Positions 45,896 through 54,151 of a stretch of DNA of 64,000 bases are shown here, piece by piece. The DNA is taken from assembly GCF_000931465.1 (NCBI RefSeq), contig NZ_CP010892.1, positions 5,107,388 through 5,171,387 of the forward strand, in the 5' to 3' direction. The translations under genes and the position numbers were made by a program. Each line of letters begins with the position of its first letter. Position 1 is the stretch's first letter. Under the pieces are notes generated by a model, which saw nothing but the letters and a program-made list of their open reading frames with translations, was not told where the DNA came from and made no database searches. Origin of the DNA: Pseudomonas sp. MRSN 12121. GTDB lineage: Bacteria; Pseudomonadota; Gammaproteobacteria; Pseudomonadales; Pseudomonadaceae.

Positions 45896-46497
45896 GCACG
45901 CCGTACATCCTGGTTCTCTACTACAGCCGCAACGGCTCGACCAACGAGATGGCCCGGCAGATCGCCCGGGGCATCGAGCAAGGCGGCCTGGAAGCGCGCC
46001 TGCGCACCGTGCCGGCGATCTCCGCCGAGTGCGAAGCCGTGGCCCCGAGCATTCCCCAGGACGGCGCGCTGTATGCCAGCCTCGACGACCTCAAGCACTG
46101 CTCCGGCCTGGCCCTGGGCAGCCCGACCCGTTTCGGCAACATGGCCGCGCCCTTGAAGTACTTCCTCGACGGCACCAGCAACCTGTGGCTGACCGGCGCC
46201 CTGGTGGGCAAGCCGGCCGGGGTGTTCACCTCCACCGCCAGCCTGCATGGCGGCCAGGAAACCACCCTGCTGTCGATGATGCTGCCGCTGCTGCACCACG
46301 GCATGCTGATCACCGGCCTGCCTTACAGCGAATCGGCCCTGCTGGACACCCGTGGCGGCGGCACCCCTTATGGCGCCAGCCATCACGCCGGCGCCGACGG
46401 CAAGAGCCCGCTGAACGAGCATGAAATCGCGCTGTGCCGCGCCCTGGGTCTGCGCCTGGCCAAGACCGCCCTGCAACTGGAGAGCGGCCGTGGCTAG
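45892..46497 (+). CDS. wrbA: WrbA-type NAD(P)H:quinone oxidoreductase
   Basis: A 201-residue flavodoxin-like protein: the FMN loop LYYSRNGSTNEMARQIARG and GSPTRFGNMAAPLKYFLDGT are characteristic of WrbA. It performs two-electron quinone reduction. The TTG at 45892 overlapping the arsC stop is chosen because GGAG lies upstream and the protein then has the normal length. It overlaps the next gene by eight bases. Confidence 0.9.
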   Translation: MSTPYILVLYYSRNGSTNEMARQIARGIEQGGLEARLRTVPAISAECEAVAPSIPQDGALYASLDDLKHCSGLALGSPTRFGNMAAPLKYFLDGTSNLWLTGALVGKPAGVFTSTASLHGGQETTLLSMMLPLLHHGMLITGLPYSESALLDTRGGGTPYGASHHAGADGKSPLNEHEIALCRALGLRLAKTALQLESGRG

Positions 46498-46915
46498 GAA
46501 GCCGAAGATCCTGCCGGCCATCGAATGGCTGGAGCCGCGCGTGCGCCTCGCCCGGGTGCTGAGCCTGGTGTGCTTTTTCGGCCTGGTCGGCCTGCTGTGC
46601 GGCTACTACCTGTTCGTTGCCGACCTGCATGGCGCCCGTCCCTGGGTGATCCTGCTGGTCGAACTGGTGCCGCTGCTGCTGATGGCGCCGGGCATGCTGA
46701 TGGGCAGCGCCCGCGGGCACTCCTGGATGTGCTTCGTGGTCAACCTGTACTTCATCAAGGGCGCGCTGGCCGCCTACGACCCGAACCGGCAACTGTTCGG
46801 CCTGCTGGAAATCCTCGCCAGCCTGGCGCTGTTCTGCTCGGCCTTGCTGTATGTGCGCTGGCGCTCCCAGCTCAACCGCAAGCGGGCCGGCGAAGGCGAC
46901 GTCAGCGCCGCCTGA
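46490..46915 (+). CDS. DUF2069 membrane protein
   Basis: A 141-residue protein starting with GTG at 46490. It has four hydrophobic segments (about 20-42, 50-68, 78-90, 98-118), typical of DUF2069. It is translated from a start within the end of wrbA, so is co-expressed with arsC and wrbA. The function is unknown. Confidence 0.85.
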   Translation: MARKPKILPAIEWLEPRVRLARVLSLVCFFGLVGLLCGYYLFVADLHGARPWVILLVELVPLLLMAPGMLMGSARGHSWMCFVVNLYFIKGALAAYDPNRQLFGLLEILASLALFCSALLYVRWRSQLNRKRAGEGDVSAA

Positions 46916-46925
46916 CGGCGGCGTT

Positions 46926-46987
46926 ATCGCGGGCAAGCCTCGCTCCTACAGAAGCAGGTCTGTGTAGGAGCGAGGCTTGCCCGCGAT
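46926..46987. repeat. REPIN (inverted REP pair)
   Basis: Two 25-base arms, ATCGCGGGCAAGCCTCGCTC... at 46926-46950 and its exact complement at 46963-46987, face each other across 12 bases. One arm is identical to the single REP at 44911-44935. It lies between the DUF2069 and tag-type genes, which are convergent. Confidence 0.9.
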
Positions 46988-47023
46988 GAACGATGACGCG
47001 GTGCTCCAGAGAGCACACCCAGA

Positions 47024-47695
47024 TCAGTGGTTGACGGTATACGCCAGCATCATCGAGATCTGGCACAGCGGCCGGCCACTTTCCGCATGCCACTGGTTGA
47101 AGGCACCCTGCACGGTGGCCAGGTCCTTGAGGCTGCTGGGCACTTTGTCGACGATCTTCTGCGCGTTCAGCGCCGCCACCACGTCGTTGGTCGGCACGAA
47201 GGTGTCCTTGCCGACCATCCGCAAGAAGCGCGGGGCCGACAGGCCGCCCAGCTGATGACCGTGCTTGGACAGGTACTTCCACAGGCCGACGATGTCGGTC
47301 ACCGGCCAGTCGGCGATCAAGGCGCCGAAGCTGCCCTTTTCCTTTTCCACATCCAGCACCATCTGGGCGTTGCGCGGCACGCTCTTGAGCTTGCCCAGGT
47401 GGCGGATGATCCGCTCGTCCTGCATCAGCCGCTCGAGATGCTCGGCGCCCATCAGCACCACTTTCTCCGGGTCGAAACCAAAAAACACTTCTTCGAACGC
47501 CGGCCACTTGGCATCCACCAGGCTGTGTTTCAGGCCGGCGCGAAACACCCGCAGGGCCAGGGTCGAGAGATAGCGGTCATCGCTGATCTTGCGCAATTGC
47601 GCCGGGGTTTTCGGCACCGGCAGGTGGGCTTCCAGTTCGGCCGCCGAACCGAAGCGGTTCAGACAGTATTCGTGCAGCCACTTGTAGTCGCGCAT
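47024..47695 (-). CDS. DNA-3-methyladenine glycosylase I family protein
   Basis: A 223-residue helical protein of the adenine glycosylase (Tag) family, recognisable from KISDDRYLSTLALRVFRAGL, FEEVFFGFDPEKVV and FNQWHAESGRPLCQISMML. It lacks the usual N-terminal Tag Cys/His motif CxWA, so it is a divergent member. Its role would be removal of alkylated bases, but activity is uncertain. Confidence 0.8.
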   Translation of the reverse strand: MRDYKWLHEYCLNRFGSAAELEAHLPVPKTPAQLRKISDDRYLSTLALRVFRAGLKHSLVDAKWPAFEEVFFGFDPEKVVLMGAEHLERLMQDERIIRHLGKLKSVPRNAQMVLDVEKEKGSFGALIADWPVTDIVGLWKYLSKHGHQLGGLSAPRFLRMVGKDTFVPTNDVVAALNAQKIVDKVPSSLKDLATVQGAFNQWHAESGRPLCQISMMLAYTVNH

Positions 47696-47769
47696 GCCCG
47701 CTCCTTAAGACGCTAAAGAAACGGCGCCCAAGAGCGCCGTGATTCCACAATGCAGAGCCGCGAAACGAC

Positions 47770-48594
47770 TCAGAGGTTCACCACGTTGACGAAACGCGAG
47801 GCGGCGGTTTCGTCGATTTTCAGGCTGGTGAAGTCGAACAGGTTGCGGTCCGCCAGTTGCGACGGCACCACGTTCTGCAGCCCGCGGAAAATGCTTTCGG
47901 TACGCCCGGGGTTCTTGCGTTCCCACTCCTGGAGCATTTCCTTGACCACCTGGCGTTGCAGGTTCTCCTGGGAACCGCAGAGGTTGCACGGAATGATCGG
48001 GAACTGCTTGAGATCGGAATAGGCCTGGATGTCCTTCTCGCTGCAATAGGCCAGCGGCCGGATCACCACGTTGCGCCCGTCGTCGGCCCGCAGCTTGGGC
48101 GGCATGGCCTTGAGCGAGCCGTTGTAGAACATGTTGAGGAAGAAGGTCTCGACGATGTCGTCGCGATGGTGCCCGAGGGCCATCTTGGTCGCGCCGATCT
48201 CGTCGGCGAAGGTGTACAGGGTGCCACGACGCAGGCGCGAGCACAGCGAACAGGTGGTCTTGCCTTCCGGCACCAGTTCCTTGACCACCGAGTAGGTGTC
48301 CTTCTCGACGATGTGGTACTCGACGCCCAGCTCCTTGAGGTAGGCCGGCAGGACGTGCTCGGGGAACCCGGGCTGCTTCTGGTCCATGTTCACGGCGACG
48401 ATGTCGAACTTGATCGGCGCAACCTTCTGCAGGTGCATCAGCACGTCGAGCATGGTGTAGCTGTCCTTGCCGCCGGACAGGCAGACCATGACCTTGTCGC
48501 CGTCTTCGATCATGTTGAAGTCGGCGACCGCTTCCCCGGCCTGGCGGCGCAGGCGTTTCTGCAGTTTGTTCTGGTTGACCGTAAGAGTGCCCAT
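47770..48594 (-). CDS. ttcA: tRNA 2-thiocytidine(32) synthetase TtcA
   Basis: A 274-residue PP-loop ATPase with SGGKDS at 40-45 and two CxxC motifs (Cys 115/118 CSLC; Cys 203/206 CNLC) that bind a 4Fe-4S cluster. It inserts sulfur at C32 of tRNAs. The ATG at 48594 gives the usual N-terminus (MGTLTVNQNKLQKRL); upstream in-frame codons are non-coding in character. It is 74 bases downstream... of no co-directional gene, so likely has its own promoter. Confidence 0.95.
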   Translation of the reverse strand: MGTLTVNQNKLQKRLRRQAGEAVADFNMIEDGDKVMVCLSGGKDSYTMLDVLMHLQKVAPIKFDIVAVNMDQKQPGFPEHVLPAYLKELGVEYHIVEKDTYSVVKELVPEGKTTCSLCSRLRRGTLYTFADEIGATKMALGHHRDDIVETFFLNMFYNGSLKAMPPKLRADDGRNVVIRPLAYCSEKDIQAYSDLKQFPIIPCNLCGSQENLQRQVVKEMLQEWERKNPGRTESIFRGLQNVVPSQLADRNLFDFTSLKIDETAASRFVNVVNL

Positions 48595-48770
48595 GGCGCT
48601 TGGAATCCGCGATGTGTGACGAAAAGCCGGACATTTTACGCATAAAGCACGCGCGGGCGAAGCGCCGGGCGCCCGCCGAGCGAGCAAATCACCTCTGGCG
48701 ATTACCAGCCGGGCCGACAGCGCGATTTGCTCTAACGCCCGCCACTATTGGCGGTCAGTCCTTTCTATAC

Positions 48771-48787
48771 TGCGACATAAGGTCGCA
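48771..48787. promoter_or_regulatory. Dyad in the Yip1 promoter region
   Basis: TGCGAC-ATAAG-GTCGCA forms a 6-bp inverted repeat that overlaps the end of a possible -10 element TATACT (48766-48771), about 100 bases before the Yip1 gene. It could be an operator or the start of a leader hairpin. A second dyad, CCGCC-N6-GGCGG, lies at 48739-48754. Confidence 0.35.
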
Positions 48788-48873
48788 CACATATTCAGAC
48801 CTTTACTTACTTGGCCGCTGGCCCGTAGGCGCTCCGCTGGGGGGCGATGGCAATAACAAAGGAGTGACTGACT

Positions 48874-49476
48874 ATGATCCATCATGTCGTGGGACTCTTC
48901 ACCCACCCCGATCAGGAATGGCGAGAAATACGTGGCGACGAAGAGGAAAGCATCAGCCACATGTATCTCACCCACACGCTGATCCTCGCCGCTATCCCGG
49001 CGATTTCGGCGTTTATCGGCACCACTCAGGTCGGTTGGGTCATTGGCAGCCGGGCGCCGGTCATGCTGACCATGGAAAGCGCGCTGTGGATGACCATCAT
49101 GTCGTACCTGGCGATGCTCGGCGGGGTCGCGGTCATGGGCGCCTTCATCCACTGGATGGCTCGCACCTACGACGCCAACCCGAGCCTGGCGCGCTGCGTC
49201 GCGTTCGCCACCTATACCGCGACACCGTTGTTCGTCGGCGGCCTGGCAGCGCTGTATCCGCACATGTGGCTGGGCATGATCGTCGGCACGGCGGCCATCT
49301 GCTACACCGTCTACCTGCTGTATGTCGGGCTGCCGACCTTCATGAACATCCCCGCGGACGAAGGTTTCCTGTTCTCGAGCTCCGTACTGGCCGTCGGGCT
49401 GGTGGTACTGGTCGCGATCATGGCCTTCACCGTGATTGTCTGGGGCCTTGGCGTCGGCCCCGTCTACACCAACTGA
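48874..49476 (+). CDS. Yip1 family membrane protein
   Basis: A 200-residue protein with five or six hydrophobic helices (about 30-50, 60-80, 85-105, 118-140, 145-165, 170-195), the Yip1 domain. A short N-terminal VGLFTHPDQEWREIR is typical of the bacterial members. AAAGGAG precedes the ATG. It is monocistronic with a terminator after it. The function is unknown. Confidence 0.85.
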   Translation: MIHHVVGLFTHPDQEWREIRGDEEESISHMYLTHTLILAAIPAISAFIGTTQVGWVIGSRAPVMLTMESALWMTIMSYLAMLGGVAVMGAFIHWMARTYDANPSLARCVAFATYTATPLFVGGLAALYPHMWLGMIVGTAAICYTVYLLYVGLPTFMNIPADEGFLFSSSVLAVGLVVLVAIMAFTVIVWGLGVGPVYTN

Positions 49477-49510
49477 CGCTGCTCAGAAAACAAACACCAT
49501 CTGCCAACAG

Positions 49511-49534
49511 AGGCCGCCGCAAGGCGGCCTTTCC
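49511..49534 (+). terminator. Terminator after the Yip1 gene
   Basis: AGGCCGCC (49511-49518) and GGCGGCCT (49523-49530) pair around a GCAA tetraloop, followed by TTCC. Confidence 0.8.
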
Positions 49535-49620
49535 ATCTCTACCACGACCATTCGGCGCCTGGACGATTCGGAATGCACTCGCTTTGCGGCATACTCACCC
49601 GCTCTGGAGAGCCGTTAAGC

Positions 49621-50112
49621 ATGCCCGAGCAACTCTTTACCCGCGTCGAAGACTGTTTCCAACTCGCTGAATCCTTTTTCAAACGACCTTTCAAACGCCC
49701 GACGGTCAGCCTCAAATTGCGAGGCCAGAAAGCCGGCGTTGCCCACCTGCACGAAAACCTGCTGCGCTTCAATCCACAGCTGTACCGGGAAAACACCGAA
49801 GACTTCCTCAAGCAGACCGTGGCCCACGAAGTCGCCCACCTGATCGCCCACCAACTGTTCGGGGAGCGCATCCAGCCCCACGGCGAGGAATGGCAATTGA
49901 TCATGCGCGGCGTCTACGAGCTGCCACCCAATCGCTGCCACACCTATGAAGTCCAGCGCCGCAGCGTGACCCGCTACATCTATCGCTGCCCTTGCGACAA
50001 CGACTTCCCGTTTTCCGCCCAGCGCCATCGCCTGGTCGCCCAGGGGCGGCGTTACCTGTGCCGGCGTTGCCGCCATACCCTGGTTTTCAGCGGTGAAATG
50101 CGGGTCGAGTGA
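49621..50112 (+). CDS. sprT: SprT family zinc metalloprotease
   Basis: The 163-residue SprT protein has the metalloprotease motif HEVAH (His 69, Glu 70, His 73) and two cysteine pairs near the C-terminus (CPCDND, CRRC) that form the zinc ribbon. SPRTN-like members in eukaryotes cleave DNA-protein crosslinks; the bacterial role is unproven. The ATG at 49621 gives the usual N-terminus. Confidence 0.92.
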   Translation: MPEQLFTRVEDCFQLAESFFKRPFKRPTVSLKLRGQKAGVAHLHENLLRFNPQLYRENTEDFLKQTVAHEVAHLIAHQLFGERIQPHGEEWQLIMRGVYELPPNRCHTYEVQRRSVTRYIYRCPCDNDFPFSAQRHRLVAQGRRYLCRRCRHTLVFSGEMRVE

Positions 50113-50127
50113 GCCCGGGCGAGGCGC

Positions 50128-51309
50128 CTACAGGATGACCCCGGCCTGGCGCAGCTCGGCGATGCGCGGCGCGCTGTAGCCCAGTTCGGCAAGCACCTGG
50201 TCGGTGTGCGCACCCAACGCCGCACCGATATGCCGGGGCTGCGGCAACCCCGCGGAAAACTTCAGCGGGCAGGCCATCTGCGCCTGGTGGCTGCCATCGC
50301 CGCGGGGCACCTGGCTGACCAGTTGCCGCGCCTGCAACTGCGGGTGCGCCACCGCCTCCGCCAGCCCGAGTACCGGTTCGACGCAAGCGTCGACTGCCGC
50401 GAACAACTCGCAGAGTTCGGCAAAATCGCGCTTCTCGAACTCGACCTGCAACGCCTGCTTGAGCGCCTTCTGCTGCTCAGGCCGCGGCGACAGCCCCTGG
50501 GCCGCCAGTTCCGGACGGCCCAGGGCCTTGCACAGCGCCTGCATGAACGGTGGTTCCAGGCTGCCCACCGACAGCCAGCGGCCGTCCCGGCTGCGGTAAT
50601 AGTCGTAGAAGCTGCCACCATTGAGCACCTGCTGCTCCGCTGCGGGCTCGACCCCGCACGCCAGGTAGCCGGCCCCGGCCAGGGCGTTCAGGCTGAACAC
50701 GCAATCGGTCATGCTCACGTCCAGGTGCTGCCCCAGGCCGCTGTGCTGACGGGCGATCACCGCCGCCAGCAGGCCGATGACCCCATGCAGCGAGCCCCCG
50801 GCAATATCCGCCGCCTGGATGCCCAGCGGCAGCGGTCCGCTGTCCTGGCGTCCGGTGTAGCTGGCCAGGCCGGCCAGCGCCAGATAGTTGATGTCGTGCC
50901 CGGCGCGATCGCGGTAGGGCCCGGTCTGGCCGTAACCGGTGATAGAGACGTAGATCAGCTTCGGATTGAGCGCCTTCAACGCCTCGTAGCCCAGCCCCAG
51001 GCGCTCCATCACCCCGGGGCGAAACTGTTCCAGGACGATGTCGTATTCCAGCACCAGTTGGCGGATCACCTCCAGCGCCTCGGGCTGCTTGAGGTCCAGC
51101 GCCAGGCTGCGCTTGTTACGGTTGAGGTAGGCATGGCTGGCGGAGGTGCCCTGGTCGTGGGGCGGCAGTACCCGCAGCAGGTCCATGCGGGTCGGCGACT
51201 CGATGCGCAGCACCTCGGCGCCCATGTCCGCCAACAGCAGCGAGGCGAACGGCCCCGGCAGCAGCGTGGAGAAATCCAGTACCTTGAGTGACGCCAGCGG
51301 CCCTTGCAT
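50128..51309 (-). CDS. CoA transferase family III, alpha-methylacyl-CoA racemase type
   Basis: The 393-residue protein has the CaiB/BaiF fold (GPLASLKVLDFSTLLPGPFA at the N-terminus). His 138 (AGHDINY) and Asp 168 (IQAADIAGG) have the same 30-residue spacing as the catalytic His 126/Asp 156 pair of mycobacterial AMACR, and Glu 252 fits its third residue. That favours a racemase over a CoA transferase. The ATG at 51309 has GGGA upstream. It stands alone between sprT and dctA; its substrate (branched-chain or bile-acid-like acyl-CoA) is unknown. Confidence 0.85.
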   Translation of the reverse strand: MQGPLASLKVLDFSTLLPGPFASLLLADMGAEVLRIESPTRMDLLRVLPPHDQGTSASHAYLNRNKRSLALDLKQPEALEVIRQLVLEYDIVLEQFRPGVMERLGLGYEALKALNPKLIYVSITGYGQTGPYRDRAGHDINYLALAGLASYTGRQDSGPLPLGIQAADIAGGSLHGVIGLLAAVIARQHSGLGQHLDVSMTDCVFSLNALAGAGYLACGVEPAAEQQVLNGGSFYDYYRSRDGRWLSVGSLEPPFMQALCKALGRPELAAQGLSPRPEQQKALKQALQVEFEKRDFAELCELFAAVDACVEPVLGLAEAVAHPQLQARQLVSQVPRGDGSHQAQMACPLKFSAGLPQPRHIGAALGAHTDQVLAELGYSAPRIAELRQAGVIL

Positions 51310-51418
51310 GAGCACTATCCCTTCCCGATTGACTGCCCACAGAGTAGGCAGCCCCTCAAGGCCTCGCAATCACCGCAAATGCCAGCCGGGCTGACCGTTG
51401 CGCTCAAGCGCCAGGCAT

Positions 51419-51446
51419 GAAAAAACCCGCCGGAGCGGGTTTTTCA
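51419..51446 (-). terminator. Terminator of dctA
   Basis: AAAAACCCGC (51421-51430) and GCGGGTTTTT (51435-51444) pair around CGGA; the minus-strand copy ends in a T-run. It follows the dctA stop by about 15 bases. Confidence 0.88.
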
Positions 51447-51460
51447 TCGACGCGGGAACG

Positions 51461-52795
51461 TTACTTCACCGATGTCGGGGCCGGGCCTTCGGCAACGCCC
51501 AGGTCGTCTTCCTGGCGAGTCTCGAGGATGGCACTGCCACCGGAAGCCAGCTCGCTGTGCAGCTTGTCTTCGTCCAGCTCCTTGACCCACTTGGCGACCA
51601 CCACGGTGGCTACCGCGTTACCGACCAGGTTGGTCAACGCACGGGCTTCGGACATGAAGCGGTCGATCCCCAGGATCAGCGCCAGGCCGGCCACCGGCAG
51701 GTGACCCACGGCCGACAGGGTCGCCGCCAGCACGATGAAACCGCTACCGGTCACGCCCGCAGCGCCTTTGGAGGACAGCAGCAACACCAGCAACAGGGTG
51801 ATCTGATGGGTGATGTCCATGTGGGTGTCGGTCGCCTGGGCAATGAACACGGCCGCCATGGTCAGGTAGATCGAAGTGCCGTCCAGGTTGAAGGAGTAAC
51901 CGGTAGGAATCACCAGGCCCACGACCGACTTCTTGGCACCCAGGCGCTCCATCTTGATCAGCATGCGCGGCAGGGCCGATTCCGAGGAGGAGGTGCCCAG
52001 CACGATCAGCAGTTCTTCACGGATGTAGCGGATCAGCTTCAGCACGCTGAAACCGTGGGCCCGGCAGATCGCGCCCAGCACGAACAGCACGAACAGTACG
52101 CAGGTGATGTAGAAGCAGATCATCAACTGGCCCAGTTGCACCAGCGAACCCACGCCGTAGGCGCCGATGGTGAAGGCCATGGCACCCAGCGCACCGATCG
52201 GCGCGAGCTTCATGATCATATTGATGATGTTGAACATCACGTGGGCGAAACGGTCGATGAAGTCCAGCACCGGCTTGCCGTAGGCACCCAGGCGGTGCAG
52301 GGCGAAACCGAAGATCACCGAGAACATCAGCACTTGCAGGATATCGCCGTTGGCGAAGGCGCCGACGATGGTGTTCGGGATGACGTTGAGGATGAAGCCA
52401 ACGATGCTCTGGTCCTTGCCCGCGGTGACGTAGGCCGCCACTTTCGAGGCATCCAGGGTGGAAACGTCGATGTGCATGCCGTTGCCCGGCTGCACCACGT
52501 TGACCACGACCAGGCCGATCAGCAGGGCAATGGTCGAAACGATTTCGAAGTACAGCAGCGCATAGCCGCCGGTCTTGCCCACCGACTTCATGTTCTGCAT
52601 GCCGGCGATACCGCTGACCACCGTACAGAAGATGATCGGCGCGATGACCATTTTGATCAGTTTGATGAAGCCGTCACCCAGGGGCTTGAGGGCCACGCCG
52701 GTCTGCGGATAGAAGTGACCGAGCAGGATGCCGACGGCGATGGCAACGATCACCTGGAAATACAGGGATTTGTACAGTGGCTGACGAGTCGTCAT
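51461..52795 (-). CDS. dctA: C4-dicarboxylate transporter DctA
   Basis: A 444-residue member of the dicarboxylate/amino-acid:cation symporter family with about eight helices and two re-entrant loops: the serine-rich SSSESALPRM, SFNLDGTSIYLTMA, and SSKGAAGVTGSGFIVLA. It imports succinate, fumarate and malate with protons or sodium. The ATG at 52795 is the family start. A 350-base upstream region holds its promoter. Confidence 0.93.
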   Translation of the reverse strand: MTTRQPLYKSLYFQVIVAIAVGILLGHFYPQTGVALKPLGDGFIKLIKMVIAPIIFCTVVSGIAGMQNMKSVGKTGGYALLYFEIVSTIALLIGLVVVNVVQPGNGMHIDVSTLDASKVAAYVTAGKDQSIVGFILNVIPNTIVGAFANGDILQVLMFSVIFGFALHRLGAYGKPVLDFIDRFAHVMFNIINMIMKLAPIGALGAMAFTIGAYGVGSLVQLGQLMICFYITCVLFVLFVLGAICRAHGFSVLKLIRYIREELLIVLGTSSSESALPRMLIKMERLGAKKSVVGLVIPTGYSFNLDGTSIYLTMAAVFIAQATDTHMDITHQITLLLVLLLSSKGAAGVTGSGFIVLAATLSAVGHLPVAGLALILGIDRFMSEARALTNLVGNAVATVVVAKWVKELDEDKLHSELASGGSAILETRQEDDLGVAEGPAPTSVK

Positions 52796-53143
52796 TACAA
52801 AGTTCCTCAAGGGCACCGTTGCACACCATCCATCGATGCACACGACACCTAAAGTGCGAACCCTCCTGCGCTGGAGGGATTTGTTGTGTCGAACTGCGCG
52901 AGCACAGCTTTCGCCGCTTCAGTTCTGCCCTCTTCCATCGCAAGGCCCGTGCCAGATCGCCGAAAAAACCTGAAGGCCTTTAGACATCAGGGTTGGCTGG
53001 CGCCTTTCCCGCTTCCCGACGCCCGCCGAAGTGGCGGATTTCCGCCCATCGACCGGCGCTCGTCCTACAATTTGGCGGATATCCGCCTTGCTCCGCCCTT
53101 GCCGGCTGCTAACATCCGCCACTCCATGGCCGGATCAACCTTC
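52796..53143. other. Divergent region between dctA and the AraC gene
   Basis: About 350 bases with no gene. CCCTCC and GGAGGG (52861-52878) form a hairpin in the dctA leader. Two palindromes lie on the AraC side (53033-53046, 53074-53087). I see no clear -24/-12 sigma-54 site, although dctA is sigma-54-dependent in several Pseudomonas. Confidence 0.45.
53033..53087. promoter_or_regulatory. Twin palindromes before the AraC-type regulator
   Basis: GGCGGATTTCCGCC (53033-53046) and GGCGGATATCCGCC (53074-53087) differ at a single central position and are 41 bases apart (near four helical turns). AGTGGCGGA at 53030-53038 reappears inverted as TCCGCCACT at 53115-53123, just before the start codon. 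This looks like an operator array. Confidence 0.6.
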
Positions 53144-54142
53144 ATGCGCGAACGCACCATCGCCAGTCACTTCGCCCGTGCCGCCCTGGGCGGGGCCCGC
53201 CGGCGCGGCTATGACTATTCGGAACTGTTGCAGACCCTGGGTATCAGCCTCGAACTGCTGAACGAACCCAAGGCCCGTATCGCCCCCGAGCAATTCGCCA
53301 GCTTGTTGCAACAGCTCTGGCAAGTCCTGGATGACGAGTACCTGGGGTTCGGCGACGGCCCGAGCAAACGCGGGACCTTCGCCATGATGTGCCACGCCCT
53401 GATCCACTGCACCAGCCTGGAGAAGGCCCTGCACCGCGGCCTCCTGTTCTACAGCCTGTTCCCGCAGGCCCCGCGGCTGAGCCTGACGCGCGAAGGGGAA
53501 ATGGCCCGCCTGAGCCTGGACGATGCGCCGCTGTGGGACCCGGACCACTTTCTCAGCGAAAGCCTGCTGGTGATCTGGCATCGCCTGGGCAGCTGGCTGA
53601 TCGGCCAGCGCATCCGCCTCGAGCAGGCCTGCTTCAGCTACCCGAAACCCGAGCACGGCAACGAATATGACCTGCTGTTCCCCTGCCCGCTGGTGTTTTC
53701 CCGCGACTGCAGCAGCCTGCTGTTCCACAGCCGTTACCTGAGCATGCCGCTGCTGCAGGACGAACGGACCCTCAAGCACTTTCTCGAACGCTCCCCCGCC
53801 GACCTGCTGGCGCGCCCGGACGATGGCGACAGCCTGAGCAGCCAGTTGCGTCGCTTGCTCAGCCGCGACAGCAGTCATTGGCCGGACCTGGAACACATTG
53901 CCCAGCACCTGCACATCAGCCCGCAGACCCTGCGCCGGCATTTGCGCGAAGAAGGCACGAGCTTTCAGGAACTCAAGGATCAATTGCGGCGCGATATCGC
54001 CATCTATCACCTGCGTCGGGCCGACCTGTCATTGCAACAGATCGCCGAGCAGACCGGCTTTTCCGAGCCGTCGGCCTTTCATCGCGCGTTCAAGAAGTGG
54101 ACCGGACTGACCCCGGGGGCCTACCGCGCCCAGGAAACCTGA
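53144..54142 (+). CDS. AraC family transcriptional regulator (OruR-like N-terminal domain)
   Basis: From the ATG at 53144, 332 residues. An N-terminal arabinose-binding-like domain of the OruR type (LARAALGGARRRGYDY-like segment, LLQQLWQVLDDEYLGFG) precedes a C-terminal double helix-turn-helix (LEHIAQHLHISPQTLRRHLR, LQQIAEQTGFSEPSAFHRAF). The start is chosen because GGA lies nine bases upstream; an in-frame ATG at 53126 is also possible. It is divergent from dctA and convergent with phoQ. Its target is not evident; autoregulation is suggested by the twin palindromes. Confidence 0.88.
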   Translation: MRERTIASHFARAALGGARRRGYDYSELLQTLGISLELLNEPKARIAPEQFASLLQQLWQVLDDEYLGFGDGPSKRGTFAMMCHALIHCTSLEKALHRGLLFYSLFPQAPRLSLTREGEMARLSLDDAPLWDPDHFLSESLLVIWHRLGSWLIGQRIRLEQACFSYPKPEHGNEYDLLFPCPLVFSRDCSSLLFHSRYLSMPLLQDERTLKHFLERSPADLLARPDDGDSLSSQLRRLLSRDSSHWPDLEHIAQHLHISPQTLRRHLREEGTSFQELKDQLRRDIAIYHLRRADLSLQQIAEQTGFSEPSAFHRAFKKWTGLTPGAYRAQET

Positions 54143-54151
54143 GCGCGGCCC

